The notes: generated by a model from the letters alone, not told the origin. A DNA stretch of 64,000 bases from Sphaerochaetaceae bacterium (GCA_028532915.1 JAQQAI010000006.1:41455-105454), one strand, 5' to 3'. Positions 1 through 8,946 are shown, numbered from the stretch's first letter. Translations and numbers: made by a program.

Positions 1-75
1 GAAAAATGTTCCTGTAAGGAATTCTTTCGCCCCTTTTTCTGAAAGGGCAAGACGTTTCTGAAGATAATTAAGCAT
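1..75 (-). CDS. ABC exporter half-transporter, N-terminal fragment (cut by window edge)
   Basis: The first 25 codons of a reverse-strand gene are visible, reading MLNYLQKRLALSEKGAKEFL and continuing out of the window. An ATG at 75 is preceded by a clear GGAGG. It overlaps the last 8 bases of the upstream ABC exporter gene, so the two are translationally linked. A short N-terminus mentioning a 'LALSEKGAK' stretch is typical of the second subunit of heterodimeric ABC exporters that carry a fused membrane domain. From position and linkage I infer the partner half of a heterodimeric exporter, but the ATPase domain is not in view. Confidence 0.7.
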   Translation of the reverse strand, partial: MLNYLQKRLALSEKGAKEFLTGTFF

Positions 76-1849
76 TTTTTTCCTCCGATTGTATGGTCCA
101 TTCGATCGCCGTCTGATATTCATTCCACATCCGGTGATACATCTGCCCGTGTCTGAGCAGGTCGCTGTGCGTTCCTCTTTCGATGACAGTTCCATTATCG
201 ATGACCAGAATCTGGTCGGCATCCTCTACGCTCGACAGACGGTGGGCGATCATCAGGACGGTCTTATTCCTTCTCAGCTCGAACAGAGCCTTATGGATAA
301 GATGTTCATTTTCAGGATCGGCAAATGCTGTAGCCTCATCAAGGACGATGATCGGGGAATCCTTCAGTATCGCCCGTGCGAGAGCAATACGCTGCATCTC
401 CCCTCCCGAGAGGTATGTGCCGTCGGATCCGACCTTAGTATAGATTCCATCCTCGAGCCGGTCGATGATGTTCCGGCACTGTGCAAGATCGATCGCTTCG
501 TTTACATTCACAAGTGAAGCATCCTTTATTCCATATGTGATATTTTCCAATATCGATGTCTTGAAAAGTTTAGTTGTCTGGAAAACGAAAGAGATCGAGT
601 TCATCAGCTGTTCTTTTGAAATAGCGCGTACATCAATACCTCCGATCGTTATACTCCCTTCAAGAACATCCCAAAACCGGGGGATGAGACGGGCGATTGT
701 CGTCTTTCCTCCACCTGATGGACCTACGAGGGCGCAGGTCGAGCCTTCAGGAATAGTGAAACTTACATGATTCACCGCCTGTGTACTGCTGCCTGGATAG
801 GTGAACAATACATCGTTGAATTGTATTTCACAGGAGTCGGGCTGTTGTTCAGTTTCCACATATTTCATCGGCTCAACATCAACGAGTCCTTCGATTCTCT
901 CCAGAGCCTCCCTGGCGATGAACATGCTCTGAGACAGGTGCATGCTCCTCATGATGTACACCGAGAGGATAGGAGTGATCATCACATAGAGAAACATATC
1001 GACCAGTGTTGCAATATATTCGCCTCTGTGCGACATGAGAATTATCGCGGCAGGTATGAGAACGAAGGCGAAACTATGGATGATGACTGTATAGAAGGAA
1101 AAAGAACTCTCCCAGCTGTCCGTATATTTCTTTACCAGTCTATTATATTTGAGAATACTCTCATGAAACCGTTTGAACGAATAGATGGTCTGCTGGAATA
1201 CTTTCACAACCGGTATTCCCCTTACATATTCGACAGCTTCGCTGCTCATCTGTTCCAGAGCATCCATGTACATCTTCTGGAAGACTCTGCTTTTTTTCCC
1301 CATCATCATCCTCAGCGTGATTAAAACGAAGACAAGCGGGATCATACAGGCTATAGCTAATTTCCAATCGAACAGGAATATGACAGCGAGTGTTCCGACC
1401 GGCATGATGACAGTTCCAGCGAGGTCGGGAAGCTGGTGTGCTAAAAAAGTATGTGTGGTACTGCTGTCATCATCGATTATCTTTCTGATTTTTCCGGTCG
1501 TATTGGAATCAAAGAATCCCAGAGGCATATGGACGAGTTTTTCCATTGCCGTTCTGCGAAGATTCCCTTCTACTCTGAATGCGGCGAGATGACTTGTCAT
1601 GAGGGCGAAAAAATAGAAAATCACACTGACGATAGCGATACCAGTTGCCCACCATGCATATATTACGGCATTGGTTCTGTCAATGATGCCGGAGTGAGAC
1701 AGCAGATCCTGAAGGATCTTCCAGATGAGGATGTACGGGATCATTCCCAAAACCGCAGAAACTGCAGATAAAGTCAGCGCCAACGGGAGAAGCGGTTTAC
1801 GAGTCCCCATATACTTCTGCAGAGAACGCAGAATCGATTCTTTTTTCAT
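68..1849 (-). CDS. ABC transporter, fused permease and ATP-binding protein (multidrug-type exporter)
   Basis: A 593-residue half-transporter of the exporter type. Residues 1-310 form the membrane domain with about six hydrophobic segments. The nucleotide-binding domain follows, with Walker A GPSGGGKTT near residue 375, the signature LSGGEMQRIALARA, Walker B IIVLDEATA and the switch histidine in AHRLS. It should pump a lipophilic compound or siderophore-like molecule across the inner membrane with its partner, whose start lies immediately downstream and overlaps by 8 bases. It lies 35 bases after the MATE exporter gene in the same orientation, so the three form one export operon. The substrate cannot be read from sequence. 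Family assignment is firm, and drug export is inferred from the MATE neighbour. Confidence 0.92.
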   Translation of the reverse strand: MKKESILRSLQKYMGTRKPLLPLALTLSAVSAVLGMIPYILIWKILQDLLSHSGIIDRTNAVIYAWWATGIAIVSVIFYFFALMTSHLAAFRVEGNLRRTAMEKLVHMPLGFFDSNTTGKIRKIIDDDSSTTHTFLAHQLPDLAGTVIMPVGTLAVIFLFDWKLAIACMIPLVFVLITLRMMMGKKSRVFQKMYMDALEQMSSEAVEYVRGIPVVKVFQQTIYSFKRFHESILKYNRLVKKYTDSWESSFSFYTVIIHSFAFVLIPAAIILMSHRGEYIATLVDMFLYVMITPILSVYIMRSMHLSQSMFIAREALERIEGLVDVEPMKYVETEQQPDSCEIQFNDVLFTYPGSSTQAVNHVSFTIPEGSTCALVGPSGGGKTTIARLIPRFWDVLEGSITIGGIDVRAISKEQLMNSISFVFQTTKLFKTSILENITYGIKDASLVNVNEAIDLAQCRNIIDRLEDGIYTKVGSDGTYLSGGEMQRIALARAILKDSPIIVLDEATAFADPENEHLIHKALFELRRNKTVLMIAHRLSSVEDADQILVIDNGTVIERGTHSDLLRHGQMYHRMWNEYQTAIEWTIQSEEKNA

Positions 1850-1884
1850 AGATAAACTCCTATTGTTAATATGTGGTCTGATTC

Positions 1885-3237
1885 CTATCTTTTTAGTATC
1901 CTTAACTTTTTAAATTGGATCAGAATGATGACTATGGCCCATGCGATCATGATCAGATCGATGAGAAAAGATCCGATATACACCCATCGGACTCCGAAGA
2001 ATCTTGGAAGGGTAAGCATCACAGGGATATAGAAAACTATCTGTCGGATGATTCCGATGACCGAAGCTTTGTTTCCTTCGTCTATCGCGGGGAAGAAGGT
2101 CATGGCCATAAACATGACCGGTAATACCGGCAGAAGCATGATGAAGATTCTGAAGTTCCACAGGTCAGTATGTATAAATTCAGCTGAAGGAAGCATTATG
2201 TGAAGTATTGCCTGCGGGTTCACAAGCATCACCAGCCACAACGGAAGCATGAGAACCAATCCTGCAACGGTAAAGATCTTCACATTGCTGATGACTCTTT
2301 CATATTTACGTGCGCCGAAATTTATACCTACGGCCGGCTGCAGAGCCCTCATTAATCCGAATATGGGAGTCAGCATGAAAATGAATATCCTGTAGACTAT
2401 CCCGTAGAATGCTATATCCGTGGTAGATCCGTACCGACCTAGAGCATTGAGGACCACAATTCCCTGAATCAGAGTCATGAAAGTCATGATAAACGAGGGA
2501 ATTCCGTTGGAGAGTATTGCTTTTATGATATGGGGGTCCCTATGGATGGAGAAGGCCTTTGCCTCGAAGGATATATGTCTGCTCTTTGCATAGAGGAAGA
2601 ACAAGAATGTATAAATGAACATTCCCAGATTCGTTCCCCACGCAGCTCCTTTGACACCGTAATCAAGGATGACAATCAGAAGATAATTCGCAGCAATGTT
2701 GACAAGCAGTCCGATACCCATCATCACTGCCGCAAATCCCATTTTCCCTTCAGCTCTCACAACCATATTGCCTGCAAGACCTGATATCCACAGCACAGAC
2801 CCGTATAAGGTGACTCTGAAGTAATCTGTGCCCTGTACCAGGCTCTCTCCGGTCGCACCCATCATCGCAACCAGCGGTTTGCACAATATCAGGGCGATGA
2901 TTGTGAGAGCTGCTGCGAACAGCACTGTGAGGTAATTCATATTTCCGATGATTCTCTTTTGGGTATAATGATCGGATGAACCGATAGCGATGCTTAGTGC
3001 AGAACCGGCACCGACTCCCGCCAGGGATCCCAGGCCGAGGGATATCTGGCTTAACGGGTAAGCCATCGAGATACCTGCCAGGGCTGTTTCACCGACAAAT
3101 CTTCCGATGAAAACTGCATCAAAGATCGTATTCAGTCCATACAGGACCATCGCAATGACTGCAGGCCATGAAAGTCGGACCATGACTTTCCACATGTTCT
3201 CATGCAGTATCATATCTCTGTGTGTATTATTGTTCAT
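1885..3237 (-). CDS. MATE family efflux transporter
   Basis: A 450-residue polytopic protein with about 12 hydrophobic segments, the usual MATE length. The N-terminal half has the family pattern of a Pro-containing first helix (MVRLSWPAVIAMVLYGLNTI) followed by FDAVFIGRFVGETALAGI. A second similar half begins near residue 235. It should exchange cationic or hydrophobic compounds for Na+ or H+ at the inner membrane. It is first in an operon with at least two ABC exporter genes. The start at 3237 has an AAGGAC ribosome site. A 32-base inverted repeat sits 38 bases upstream and likely controls the operon. The exact substrate is unknown. Confidence 0.93.
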   Translation of the reverse strand: MNNNTHRDMILHENMWKVMVRLSWPAVIAMVLYGLNTIFDAVFIGRFVGETALAGISMAYPLSQISLGLGSLAGVGAGSALSIAIGSSDHYTQKRIIGNMNYLTVLFAAALTIIALILCKPLVAMMGATGESLVQGTDYFRVTLYGSVLWISGLAGNMVVRAEGKMGFAAVMMGIGLLVNIAANYLLIVILDYGVKGAAWGTNLGMFIYTFLFFLYAKSRHISFEAKAFSIHRDPHIIKAILSNGIPSFIMTFMTLIQGIVVLNALGRYGSTTDIAFYGIVYRIFIFMLTPIFGLMRALQPAVGINFGARKYERVISNVKIFTVAGLVLMLPLWLVMLVNPQAILHIMLPSAEFIHTDLWNFRIFIMLLPVLPVMFMAMTFFPAIDEGNKASVIGIIRQIVFYIPVMLTLPRFFGVRWVYIGSFLIDLIMIAWAIVIILIQFKKLRILKR

Positions 3238-3274
3238 CTGTTTATGTCCTTTTATGTTGTATCCGTTTACTGGA

Positions 3275-3314
3275 GTTTGTTAATTAGTTAACTCTAATTA
3301 ACAAACTAAGTCAA
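3275..3314 (-). promoter_or_regulatory. Palindromic operator overlapping the MATE/ABC operon promoter
   Basis: GTTTGTTAATTAG (3275-3287) and CTAATTAACAAAC (3294-3306) are a perfect 13-base inverted repeat around TTAACT. On the reverse strand a -35-like TTGACT (3314-3309) directly abuts it, so the palindrome covers the spacer and the likely -10 region of the operon promoter. Long AT-rich palindromes of this kind are typical of MarR/TetR repressor sites before efflux operons. The cognate regulator is not visible here and may lie beyond position 1. Confidence 0.65.
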
Positions 3315-3493
3315 TAGGTAATGGATGAGATTGTTGTTGATAAAGACCGCTTGGTGTGGTTTAAAGATTATAATTATATATATAATATATTAATTAGATG
3401 ATATTTTAGAAAACGGGAAGGTGAAAGATGTGATATTGAGAGAAAGTTAATACGAATAAATATAAAGGAGGATAAAATCGGTGCTGTTCAAAA

Positions 3494-3531
3494 TAAAAAC
3501 GGGTGATGTGCATTTCACATGCCATCACCCG
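3494..3531 (-). terminator. Rho-independent terminator of the DUF2089/SHOCT-like operon
   Basis: CGGGTGATG (3500-3508) pairs with CATCACCCG (3523-3531). Read on the reverse strand the stem is followed by GTTTTTATTTT, as expected for a terminator 20-50 bases after the stop codon of the gene ending at 3552. Confidence 0.8.
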
Positions 3532-3551
3532 CCGGTTCTTATGTATGCAGC

Positions 3552-3974
3552 TTATCGGCAGAACACTCTGATGACAGAGTCCTCGTTGTCGACATCGACT
3601 GTGAGCTGTTCCAGTGAATCCATGATATCCTGGATATTCTCCGGGTTGAAATTTGAGAAGTCGAAATTCATTCCCTGCTGCTTCAGTTCGTTGTTGATCT
3701 CATTTTGTGCCTCTTTCGGAATAAGGCCTGCAATATTGAAACCTGCTTTGATCAGTGCGAACGGGACTTTTACCTGCACTCTTCCGATTTTCGCTCCGCC
3801 GGGGGTGTTCTTCGGTTCTACATTCACATAGATGAACTTGCCGGATGAATTTGAGCCGGACAGATTCATCTCACTTTCTTTTTCCTGTGCCGCAGAAAGG
3901 AGCTGTTCAGCTTCTTCTGCATTTATCTTGCCCTCTGCGAGCATCGTTAAAATTTTCATTCTTTCTTCGTTCAT
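3552..3974 (-). CDS. SHOCT-like domain protein (YvlB-type neighbourhood)
   Basis: About 140 residues, starting MNEERMKILTMLAEGKINAE. The N-terminal 40 residues form the short amphipathic 'SHOCT-like' helix pair (KILTMLAEGKINAEEAEQLLSAA), common on envelope-stress or membrane-associated proteins. The rest is predicted alpha/beta with no transmembrane segment. An in-frame ATG 15 bases further upstream exists, but the GAGGG at an ordinary distance fits the start at 3974. It is the last gene of a three-gene operon with a small membrane protein and a DUF2089 helix-turn-helix protein. Function is unknown; a sensory or anti-regulatory role is a guess from context. Confidence 0.72.
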   Translation of the reverse strand: MNEERMKILTMLAEGKINAEEAEQLLSAAQEKESEMNLSGSNSSGKFIYVNVEPKNTPGGAKIGRVQVKVPFALIKAGFNIAGLIPKEAQNEINNELKQQGMNFDFSNFNPENIQDIMDSLEQLTVDVDNEDSVIRVFCR

Positions 3975-3985
3975 AGTATTTTCCC

Positions 3986-4261
3986 TCATGTTATGTTTAC
4001 TTCAAAATTCGCATCTTCGTTCTCTACTGTTATATTGGTTCCAATCATAGCTCCGAATATTTGAGGTAAGGCGAAAAACAGCTTCAGGTATTTTTTTGCC
4101 GTTGAATCTCTTGTGCCCGAAATGCTTATGATGAGCAGCACGATAGACGCAAGGATGTACAGAGGCAGAAGGATAATGTATATGAGGATCAGAGGAAACC
4201 ATATAGGAAACGTCTTTCCTTTCTTCGTCCTGAAATATCCTGATACCAGCATCGCTATCAT
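3986..4261 (-). CDS. Small two-helix membrane protein, unknown function
   Basis: 91 residues with two strongly hydrophobic stretches (about residues 20-48 and 60-76) and polar ends. I do not recognise the family. It overlaps the upstream DUF2089 gene by four bases (ATGA) and its stop lies just before the ribosome site of the SHOCT-like gene, so it is almost certainly translated as the middle gene of that operon. A membrane anchor or target for the two soluble partners is plausible but unproven. Confidence 0.65.
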   Translation of the reverse strand: MIAMLVSGYFRTKKGKTFPIWFPLILIYIILLPLYILASIVLLIISISGTRDSTAKKYLKLFFALPQIFGAMIGTNITVENEDANFEVNIT

Positions 4262-4632
4262 GTGCCAAGCTCCTTTAAAGCATCTTTCACTTTCATTTCA
4301 CCTGAAGATATCTTATCTAATACGCGAGATAAGGATTCAGTATCCTTAACATCTTTGATCTGCAGACCGTAATTATCAACCTTTTTTGATAACTCGTTGA
4401 GTTTGTTCTTCACGGTAGGGTAGCTGATGTTGAAAATCGATTCCATCTGCTTTATCGAACCGTGAGTCTTTATAAATGCGACGATAAACTTCTGATCCTC
4501 TTCGCTTAACGTCGACATCTGAGGCAGCTGGAAGTCCCCTTCGATCGTAAGGTTGTCTTCCGGTATGTACACTTTCTTCACGACGATTCTTTTGCCCCTG
4601 CTCAGTTCAAGAAGTTTCTTCCAATTATGCAT
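4258..4632 (-). CDS. DUF2089 family helix-turn-helix protein
   Basis: 124 residues from the ATG at 4632, chosen because GGAG lies just upstream; a longer reading to 4662 lacks a ribosome site. The central segment LSEEDQKFIVAFIKTHGSIK followed by SISYPTVKNKL-like sequence (observed FNISYPTVKNKLNEL) is the recognisable DUF2089 helix-turn-helix. The N-terminal part is beta-rich (RGKRIVVKKVYIPEDNLTIE). Such proteins usually head operons of membrane or SHOCT/DUF4097 proteins and probably regulate them. Here it is first in the operon and overlaps the next gene by four bases. DNA binding is inferred from the fold. Confidence 0.82.
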   Translation of the reverse strand: MHNWKKLLELSRGKRIVVKKVYIPEDNLTIEGDFQLPQMSTLSEEDQKFIVAFIKTHGSIKQMESIFNISYPTVKNKLNELSKKVDNYGLQIKDVKDTESLSRVLDKISSGEMKVKDALKELGT

Positions 4633-4826
4633 ATCAGCTCCTTCATAACTGCAATGTAACACTGAAAATTGAATATGGCAATAGTAAAAATTAATAATAT
4701 CAATAAAAAATCTAAAAATTATTAAAAAAATTAATATTCACCAATGCAAAGCGATAAAAATAGATATTTTTTCTGGAATATTTAAGATTTGAGTATTTAA
4801 ACATAATATGGTACCCTCATTATTGC

Positions 4827-6413
4827 ATGAATCATCGGACAGAATTATCTGTTATCGTAATACTTTGCCTCATTACCATTTTTCCTCTTTCTGCGTCTTC
4901 AAAGCAGAAACTGTGGAGTTCAGATTCCGAACTCGTATCGCAGATGCAGATTCTCTATTCAGTCTGCGGTTTTGCCCGGTCGGGTCACAGCGGGAATGTG
5001 ACAACCGGAGAATTGATGTATTCTCTTGATTATCTGAAAAAAGAATGTGAGCAATTGTCTTCGGATCAGCTTCTTTTGTTCGAGGATATCGAAGATAAGC
5101 TGAAAATCAGGTCCGATCTTGTTTTCAGCGATGATTCTTCCATGGATATATCGCTCATCTATTCTTTCGAACTATATGCGCATACGAATGAACAGCAGGT
5201 GAGAGAAGAACAGTTGTGGCATCTTCAATGGCCTGACAGACTTCCCCTGATCTCTGTTCCTCTGACGTTCTCTTTGTTCGATACCTTTTATTCTTCCGTT
5301 GATTTCGTGGTGACTCGGAGACTCCTTGATTATCCGGACCAGAGCCTCTATTCTTCTTCGGTTTCGACAAACCATTCTCTGCGCGACTTTTTTACCCTTG
5401 ATTTGAACTGGCCGTACAGAGCCGTAGCTGCGGCCGGAGGTAGACAGTGGAACTTTCAGTTCGGCCGTGCAGTTCTCAATATGGGACCGGCTTATACCGG
5501 GAATCTTCTCATCTCGGATCATCTTCCCTATCATGATTACGCACAGTTCAGGACATGGTTCGGACCTCTGACCTTCACTGCTCAGGGGATAGGATTCCCT
5601 CCTCCTTCAGAAACGGGAGAGGGTGATGACACAATCAAAATGCTTCTCACTCATAGAGTAGACTGGAATGTCACCTCTTCAATAAGATTCTCGGTTACTG
5701 AAGCGATGATGTATCAGGATGCGATACTCGAACCGAGATTCCTCAATCCGATGATGATCTATCATCAGTATTTCATGAGTGATAAATCGAATTCTTTTCT
5801 GACGGCGGAGATGATCGTCTCTCTGATTCCAGGGCTGACAATCTATGGACAGGCCGGTGTCGATGAGATGCAGATTCTCGGGGAAAGCAGCAGTATTCCC
5901 AACGCGCTGGGATGGCAGACGGGAATCGAGTATGCATGGCTGAACAAAGGTTCGATGGTCCATATCTGGGCAGAATTCGTGCATACTGATCCATATCTTT
6001 ATCTGAGAGACGGGATAAACTATACTGTTGCGTTTAAGAATACCCAGACTTATTTTACCAGGTATGCGGGCTATCCTCTGGGAGGAGATGCTCAAGTGCT
6101 GGCTCTAGGATTCGAGTGGGATAATTCAAAGAACATGAAGGTCTTCGGGTCAGTTCAATACAGCCGGAAAGGGGAGGTTACATACGATTCTTCGTATCCT
6201 CCCGAAGATTCGTCTGTTACGACACCGACCGGTGTCATTCAGACGACGGTAAGGCCTTCAGTGGGAATGAGGTATGTGATCACCCCTTTTTATGCCGGAG
6301 AAATCATACTGAAAGGGGAGTTTTCCTATCTTCACATCGAGAATGTAAATAACTGTGAAAATGACACGTTGACCGATTATCAATGCTCGTTTTCTGTAAG
6401 TTACTCTTTATGA
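4827..6413 (+). CDS. Outer-membrane beta-barrel protein, Wzi-like (paralogue 1)
   Basis: 528 residues with an N-terminal signal peptide (hydrophobic core about residues 8-24, cleavage near SAS-SKQ). The body alternates short amphipathic strands and ends in an aromatic-rich strand (QCSFSVSYSL), as in outer-membrane barrels. A segment FGRAVLNMGPAYTGNLLISD resembles the GR...G...G.L motif of capsule-assembly Wzi-like proteins. The adjacent downstream gene is a clear paralogue, sharing HTDPYLYLRD and the VTEAMMYQ block. The start at 4827 has no good Shine-Dalgarno sequence, so the exact N-terminus is uncertain, but the signal peptide supports it. A cell-surface or polysaccharide-related role is inferred; the ligand is unknown. 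Confidence 0.7.
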   Translation: MNHRTELSVIVILCLITIFPLSASSKQKLWSSDSELVSQMQILYSVCGFARSGHSGNVTTGELMYSLDYLKKECEQLSSDQLLLFEDIEDKLKIRSDLVFSDDSSMDISLIYSFELYAHTNEQQVREEQLWHLQWPDRLPLISVPLTFSLFDTFYSSVDFVVTRRLLDYPDQSLYSSSVSTNHSLRDFFTLDLNWPYRAVAAAGGRQWNFQFGRAVLNMGPAYTGNLLISDHLPYHDYAQFRTWFGPLTFTAQGIGFPPPSETGEGDDTIKMLLTHRVDWNVTSSIRFSVTEAMMYQDAILEPRFLNPMMIYHQYFMSDKSNSFLTAEMIVSLIPGLTIYGQAGVDEMQILGESSSIPNALGWQTGIEYAWLNKGSMVHIWAEFVHTDPYLYLRDGINYTVAFKNTQTYFTRYAGYPLGGDAQVLALGFEWDNSKNMKVFGSVQYSRKGEVTYDSSYPPEDSSVTTPTGVIQTTVRPSVGMRYVITPFYAGEIILKGEFSYLHIENVNNCENDTLTDYQCSFSVSYSL

Positions 6414-6430
6414 TATTTCAGGAGGAAAAA

Positions 6431-8140
6431 ATGAAACGAATTGTTTCTGTAACAGTCTTATGTATCGGATTATTGAGCTCGACAGTATCAGCTGCGAATT
6501 ATCAGAAGATCATTCCTGTTGATTCGCAGATATATGAGATGGTCGATGCTCTCTACGCTGAAGTCGGTTATGCGCCGGCTGTGATGAGTTATCCTGTTAC
6601 AGTGGGAGAATTGAAGGATGTTATTTCCTATATTCCCGAGAGGGACCTGTCTTCAGAAGGGAAGGAGCTTTTACGGCAGGTGAGAATGCTCTGCAGCCCT
6701 GAAGAAATGAGTGAGAAGACATTTAGAGGGAGTGTCGGATTCGAACCCGCTTTGGAGTTCTACATTCATCAGGATGAAGTGAACTATGATGAGGAAACTG
6801 ACTGGATCTACGATTATGACAGCAGAAAACCGCTTGTCACAATCCCTCTAGAGGCTTTCATGACAGATTATATCTACAGCGAAACCGATCTGGTAGTGCT
6901 TAAGACCCGTTATTCCTATAATAATTCGACAGGGGTTACTGATTCCACCGAGATCTTCTCTCCGAAATTCTCGTTCAACAATCCTTTCGATGAAAGCCTC
7001 GTGAATCATGTCGATCTGAATTTCCCTGAAAGAGCTGTGGCAAGTGCAGGTTTTGACAGGATCAATGTCACAATCGGCCGGGATGATCTGAAGTGGGGAA
7101 CCGGAAATACCGGGACTCTCACTGTCGGCGATCATCTTGATTATTACGATTTCGTCAAGTTCTCGACCTATCATGAGAATTTTAAATATACCTATATGAT
7201 AAGCGGGTTTGACTCACCATCATGGATCTCGGCAAATCAGAACAGTACAGTCGACGATGATGATACCTCGTTCTCTGATTCCTCCGATAATCTGAAAATG
7301 TATGTGGCCCATCGCGGCGAGTTCAGGCTCTTTGATAAAAGAGTCACCCTGGCAGTGACTGAAGCGATGATGTATCAGACCAGTGCTGTCGATTTCAGAT
7401 ATCTCAATCCATCTATGTTCTATCATAATCTGTTTATCAGAGGTAACGGGAACTCAACGCTTGCCTTCGAGCTGAATGTGAATCCCTACAGATATGTGAA
7501 CGTATACGGTAATGTGGTTCTTGATGAGTTCCCGTACCCGGGAGAGGATCAGAGCTCCAGCGGGGCCCATCCGACCGGTATCGGACAACAGTACGGTGTA
7601 GAAGGGGTATACCCTCTTGGCAAAGGCTATATCTCCGCTTTCATCGAATATGTCCACACTGATCCCTATCTCTATCTCAGAGACAGTGTGGATTACATCG
7701 TGAACAGAAGAATCTTCAATATGGAAACAGGATTTTCCATCAAGAAGAACTTTCTGGGCTATGAATACGGTAACGATACGATTGTGGTTGCCGCAGGTGT
7801 CGATTATTGGGTCGCAGATAGTTTTACCGGATCTTTAAGTGTCACCTATAAGCTTCATGGGGAGACGAATATCGATTCGGCATGGGGGAAGGGGCCCGAT
7901 CATGTAAACAGGGAAACCCCGTATGATGATCCGTCGACGCCAAATTTGACCGTCGAGGAATCACTGAAAGTGTCGGCCGGTACACAGTTATATCCGTTCA
8001 GGTCTTCACGATCGAAACATCTGAGAAACATCAGCCTGATGGGGCAGGTGGATTTCATCAGCCATGAGAACAAAGATAATGAAGTTGGACTTGATACATT
8101 CGACATCCAGCTTATCCTCGGTGCAGGATGGAAGCTGTAG
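6431..8140 (+). CDS. Outer-membrane beta-barrel protein, Wzi-like (paralogue 2)
   Basis: 569 residues from the ATG at 6431, which is preceded by AGGAGG; the upstream frame is open but overlaps the previous gene. The signal peptide ends at VSA-AN. The motif GRDDLKWGTGNTGTLTVGDH is the Wzi-like signature in the same position as in the neighbour, and both proteins share VTEAMMYQ, an N-P-[MS]-M-[IF]-Y-H stretch and HTDPYLYLRD. The C-terminal strand ends IQLILGAGWKL. The two genes are separated by 17 bases and are likely co-transcribed. They arose by tandem duplication and have diverged strongly. Role at the cell surface is inferred from fold only. Confidence 0.72.
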   Translation: MKRIVSVTVLCIGLLSSTVSAANYQKIIPVDSQIYEMVDALYAEVGYAPAVMSYPVTVGELKDVISYIPERDLSSEGKELLRQVRMLCSPEEMSEKTFRGSVGFEPALEFYIHQDEVNYDEETDWIYDYDSRKPLVTIPLEAFMTDYIYSETDLVVLKTRYSYNNSTGVTDSTEIFSPKFSFNNPFDESLVNHVDLNFPERAVASAGFDRINVTIGRDDLKWGTGNTGTLTVGDHLDYYDFVKFSTYHENFKYTYMISGFDSPSWISANQNSTVDDDDTSFSDSSDNLKMYVAHRGEFRLFDKRVTLAVTEAMMYQTSAVDFRYLNPSMFYHNLFIRGNGNSTLAFELNVNPYRYVNVYGNVVLDEFPYPGEDQSSSGAHPTGIGQQYGVEGVYPLGKGYISAFIEYVHTDPYLYLRDSVDYIVNRRIFNMETGFSIKKNFLGYEYGNDTIVVAAGVDYWVADSFTGSLSVTYKLHGETNIDSAWGKGPDHVNRETPYDDPSTPNLTVEESLKVSAGTQLYPFRSSRSKHLRNISLMGQVDFISHENKDNEVGLDTFDIQLILGAGWKL

Positions 8141-8153
8141 ATGCTGTCTGCCT

Positions 8154-8828
8154 CTAAAAGAAATTATCGAACATCTTCCATGCGATCTTCTCTCCGCGGA
8201 TGAGATGTTTTTCCATGGCGGTTTCAGCCAGAGAAGCTTTTCCCTTTTTTATCGCATCGAGGATCGCGAGATGCTCATTCACGGTTATGACAAGATTCTC
8301 TTTCGGAAAGTCCTTTTCATAGCTCCACAGTCTGAGCAGGTGACACTGTTCATTGATCGGACGGCCGATACTGATCAGCCGTTCGTTACCGGTACTCTTG
8401 AGCAGAAGAGAATGAAAGACGATGTCGCTGGCGATGAACTCTTTGAGATCATCTTCACGATTGCTCAGCAGATCATTCTGTAGCTGATACATCGTATCGA
8501 GTTCTTCAGTGCTGCAGTTTTCCGCGGCGCTGAATGCGGCGAGCTTATCGAGATATCTTCTTATCGAAAAAATGTGATGGATCTCGTCGTAGCGGGGGTT
8601 GAACACTACATACGATTTTCCGTTGTACCCGACGATTCCCTGATTCACCAAAAGTTTGAGTCCTTCTCTGACAGGTGTCATGCTGACACCGAGTTCGGCA
8701 GCGAGAGTTTCCACTATCAGTCGTTCACCGCGATGGTACTTCAGGTCGAAGATCTGCTCCTTTATAACTTTGGATACCTCATCTCCCAGGTACTGTTTTG
8801 ATAAAAGGACACCACTGTCTTTATTCAT
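8154..8828 (-). CDS. GntR family transcriptional regulator, FCD type
   Basis: 224 residues from the ATG at 8828, preferred over the ATG at 8846 because AGAGG lies 7 bases before it. The winged helix-turn-helix spans about residues 15-75 (GERLIVETLAAELGVSMTPV, then REGLKLLVNQGIV). The C-terminal FCD ligand domain follows, with the metal-ligand pattern D...H (ASDIVFHSLL) and later H residues (NEHLAILDAI, MEKHLIRG). Such regulators respond to carboxylates or sugar acids. It diverges from the TTT transporter operon, and the same 13-base palindrome occurs in its own promoter and in the tctC promoter, so it very likely represses both until its inducer binds. Confidence 0.9.
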   Translation of the reverse strand: MNKDSGVLLSKQYLGDEVSKVIKEQIFDLKYHRGERLIVETLAAELGVSMTPVREGLKLLVNQGIVGYNGKSYVVFNPRYDEIHHIFSIRRYLDKLAAFSAAENCSTEELDTMYQLQNDLLSNREDDLKEFIASDIVFHSLLLKSTGNERLISIGRPINEQCHLLRLWSYEKDFPKENLVITVNEHLAILDAIKKGKASLAETAMEKHLIRGEKIAWKMFDNFF

Positions 8829-8913
8829 TATCTGCCTCTGATCCAAACATATTCACATGTGTTTCTTGCCGTTGCCTTTTGTGAACGAAATGTCTGTTTA
8901 TGTAATTATTTAG

Positions 8914-8946
8914 GTATATTGTATACTATATAAGGCTATGAGTAAA
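8914..8946 (-). promoter_or_regulatory. Promoter and operator of the GntR/FCD gene
   Basis: On the reverse strand TTTACT (8946-8941), 17 bases, then TACAAT (8923-8918). The palindrome GTATA-TTG-TATAC (8914-8926) covers the -10 box. The same 13 bases recur at 9094-9106 in the divergent promoter, which points to autoregulation by the GntR protein. Confidence 0.7.

Larger units (their letters stand above)
3238..3551. other. Intergenic region without a gene
   Basis: This 314-base gap holds the operator/promoter of the MATE operon at its left end, a very AT-rich tract at about 3360-3415, and the terminator of the reverse-strand DUF2089 operon at its right end. I see no credible open reading frame or RNA gene in it. 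Confidence 0.6.

Noticed and set aside
89..517. Open frame on the forward strand opposite the ABC exporter
   Set aside because: It is antisense to a well-supported gene, has no ribosome site and no recognisable domain.
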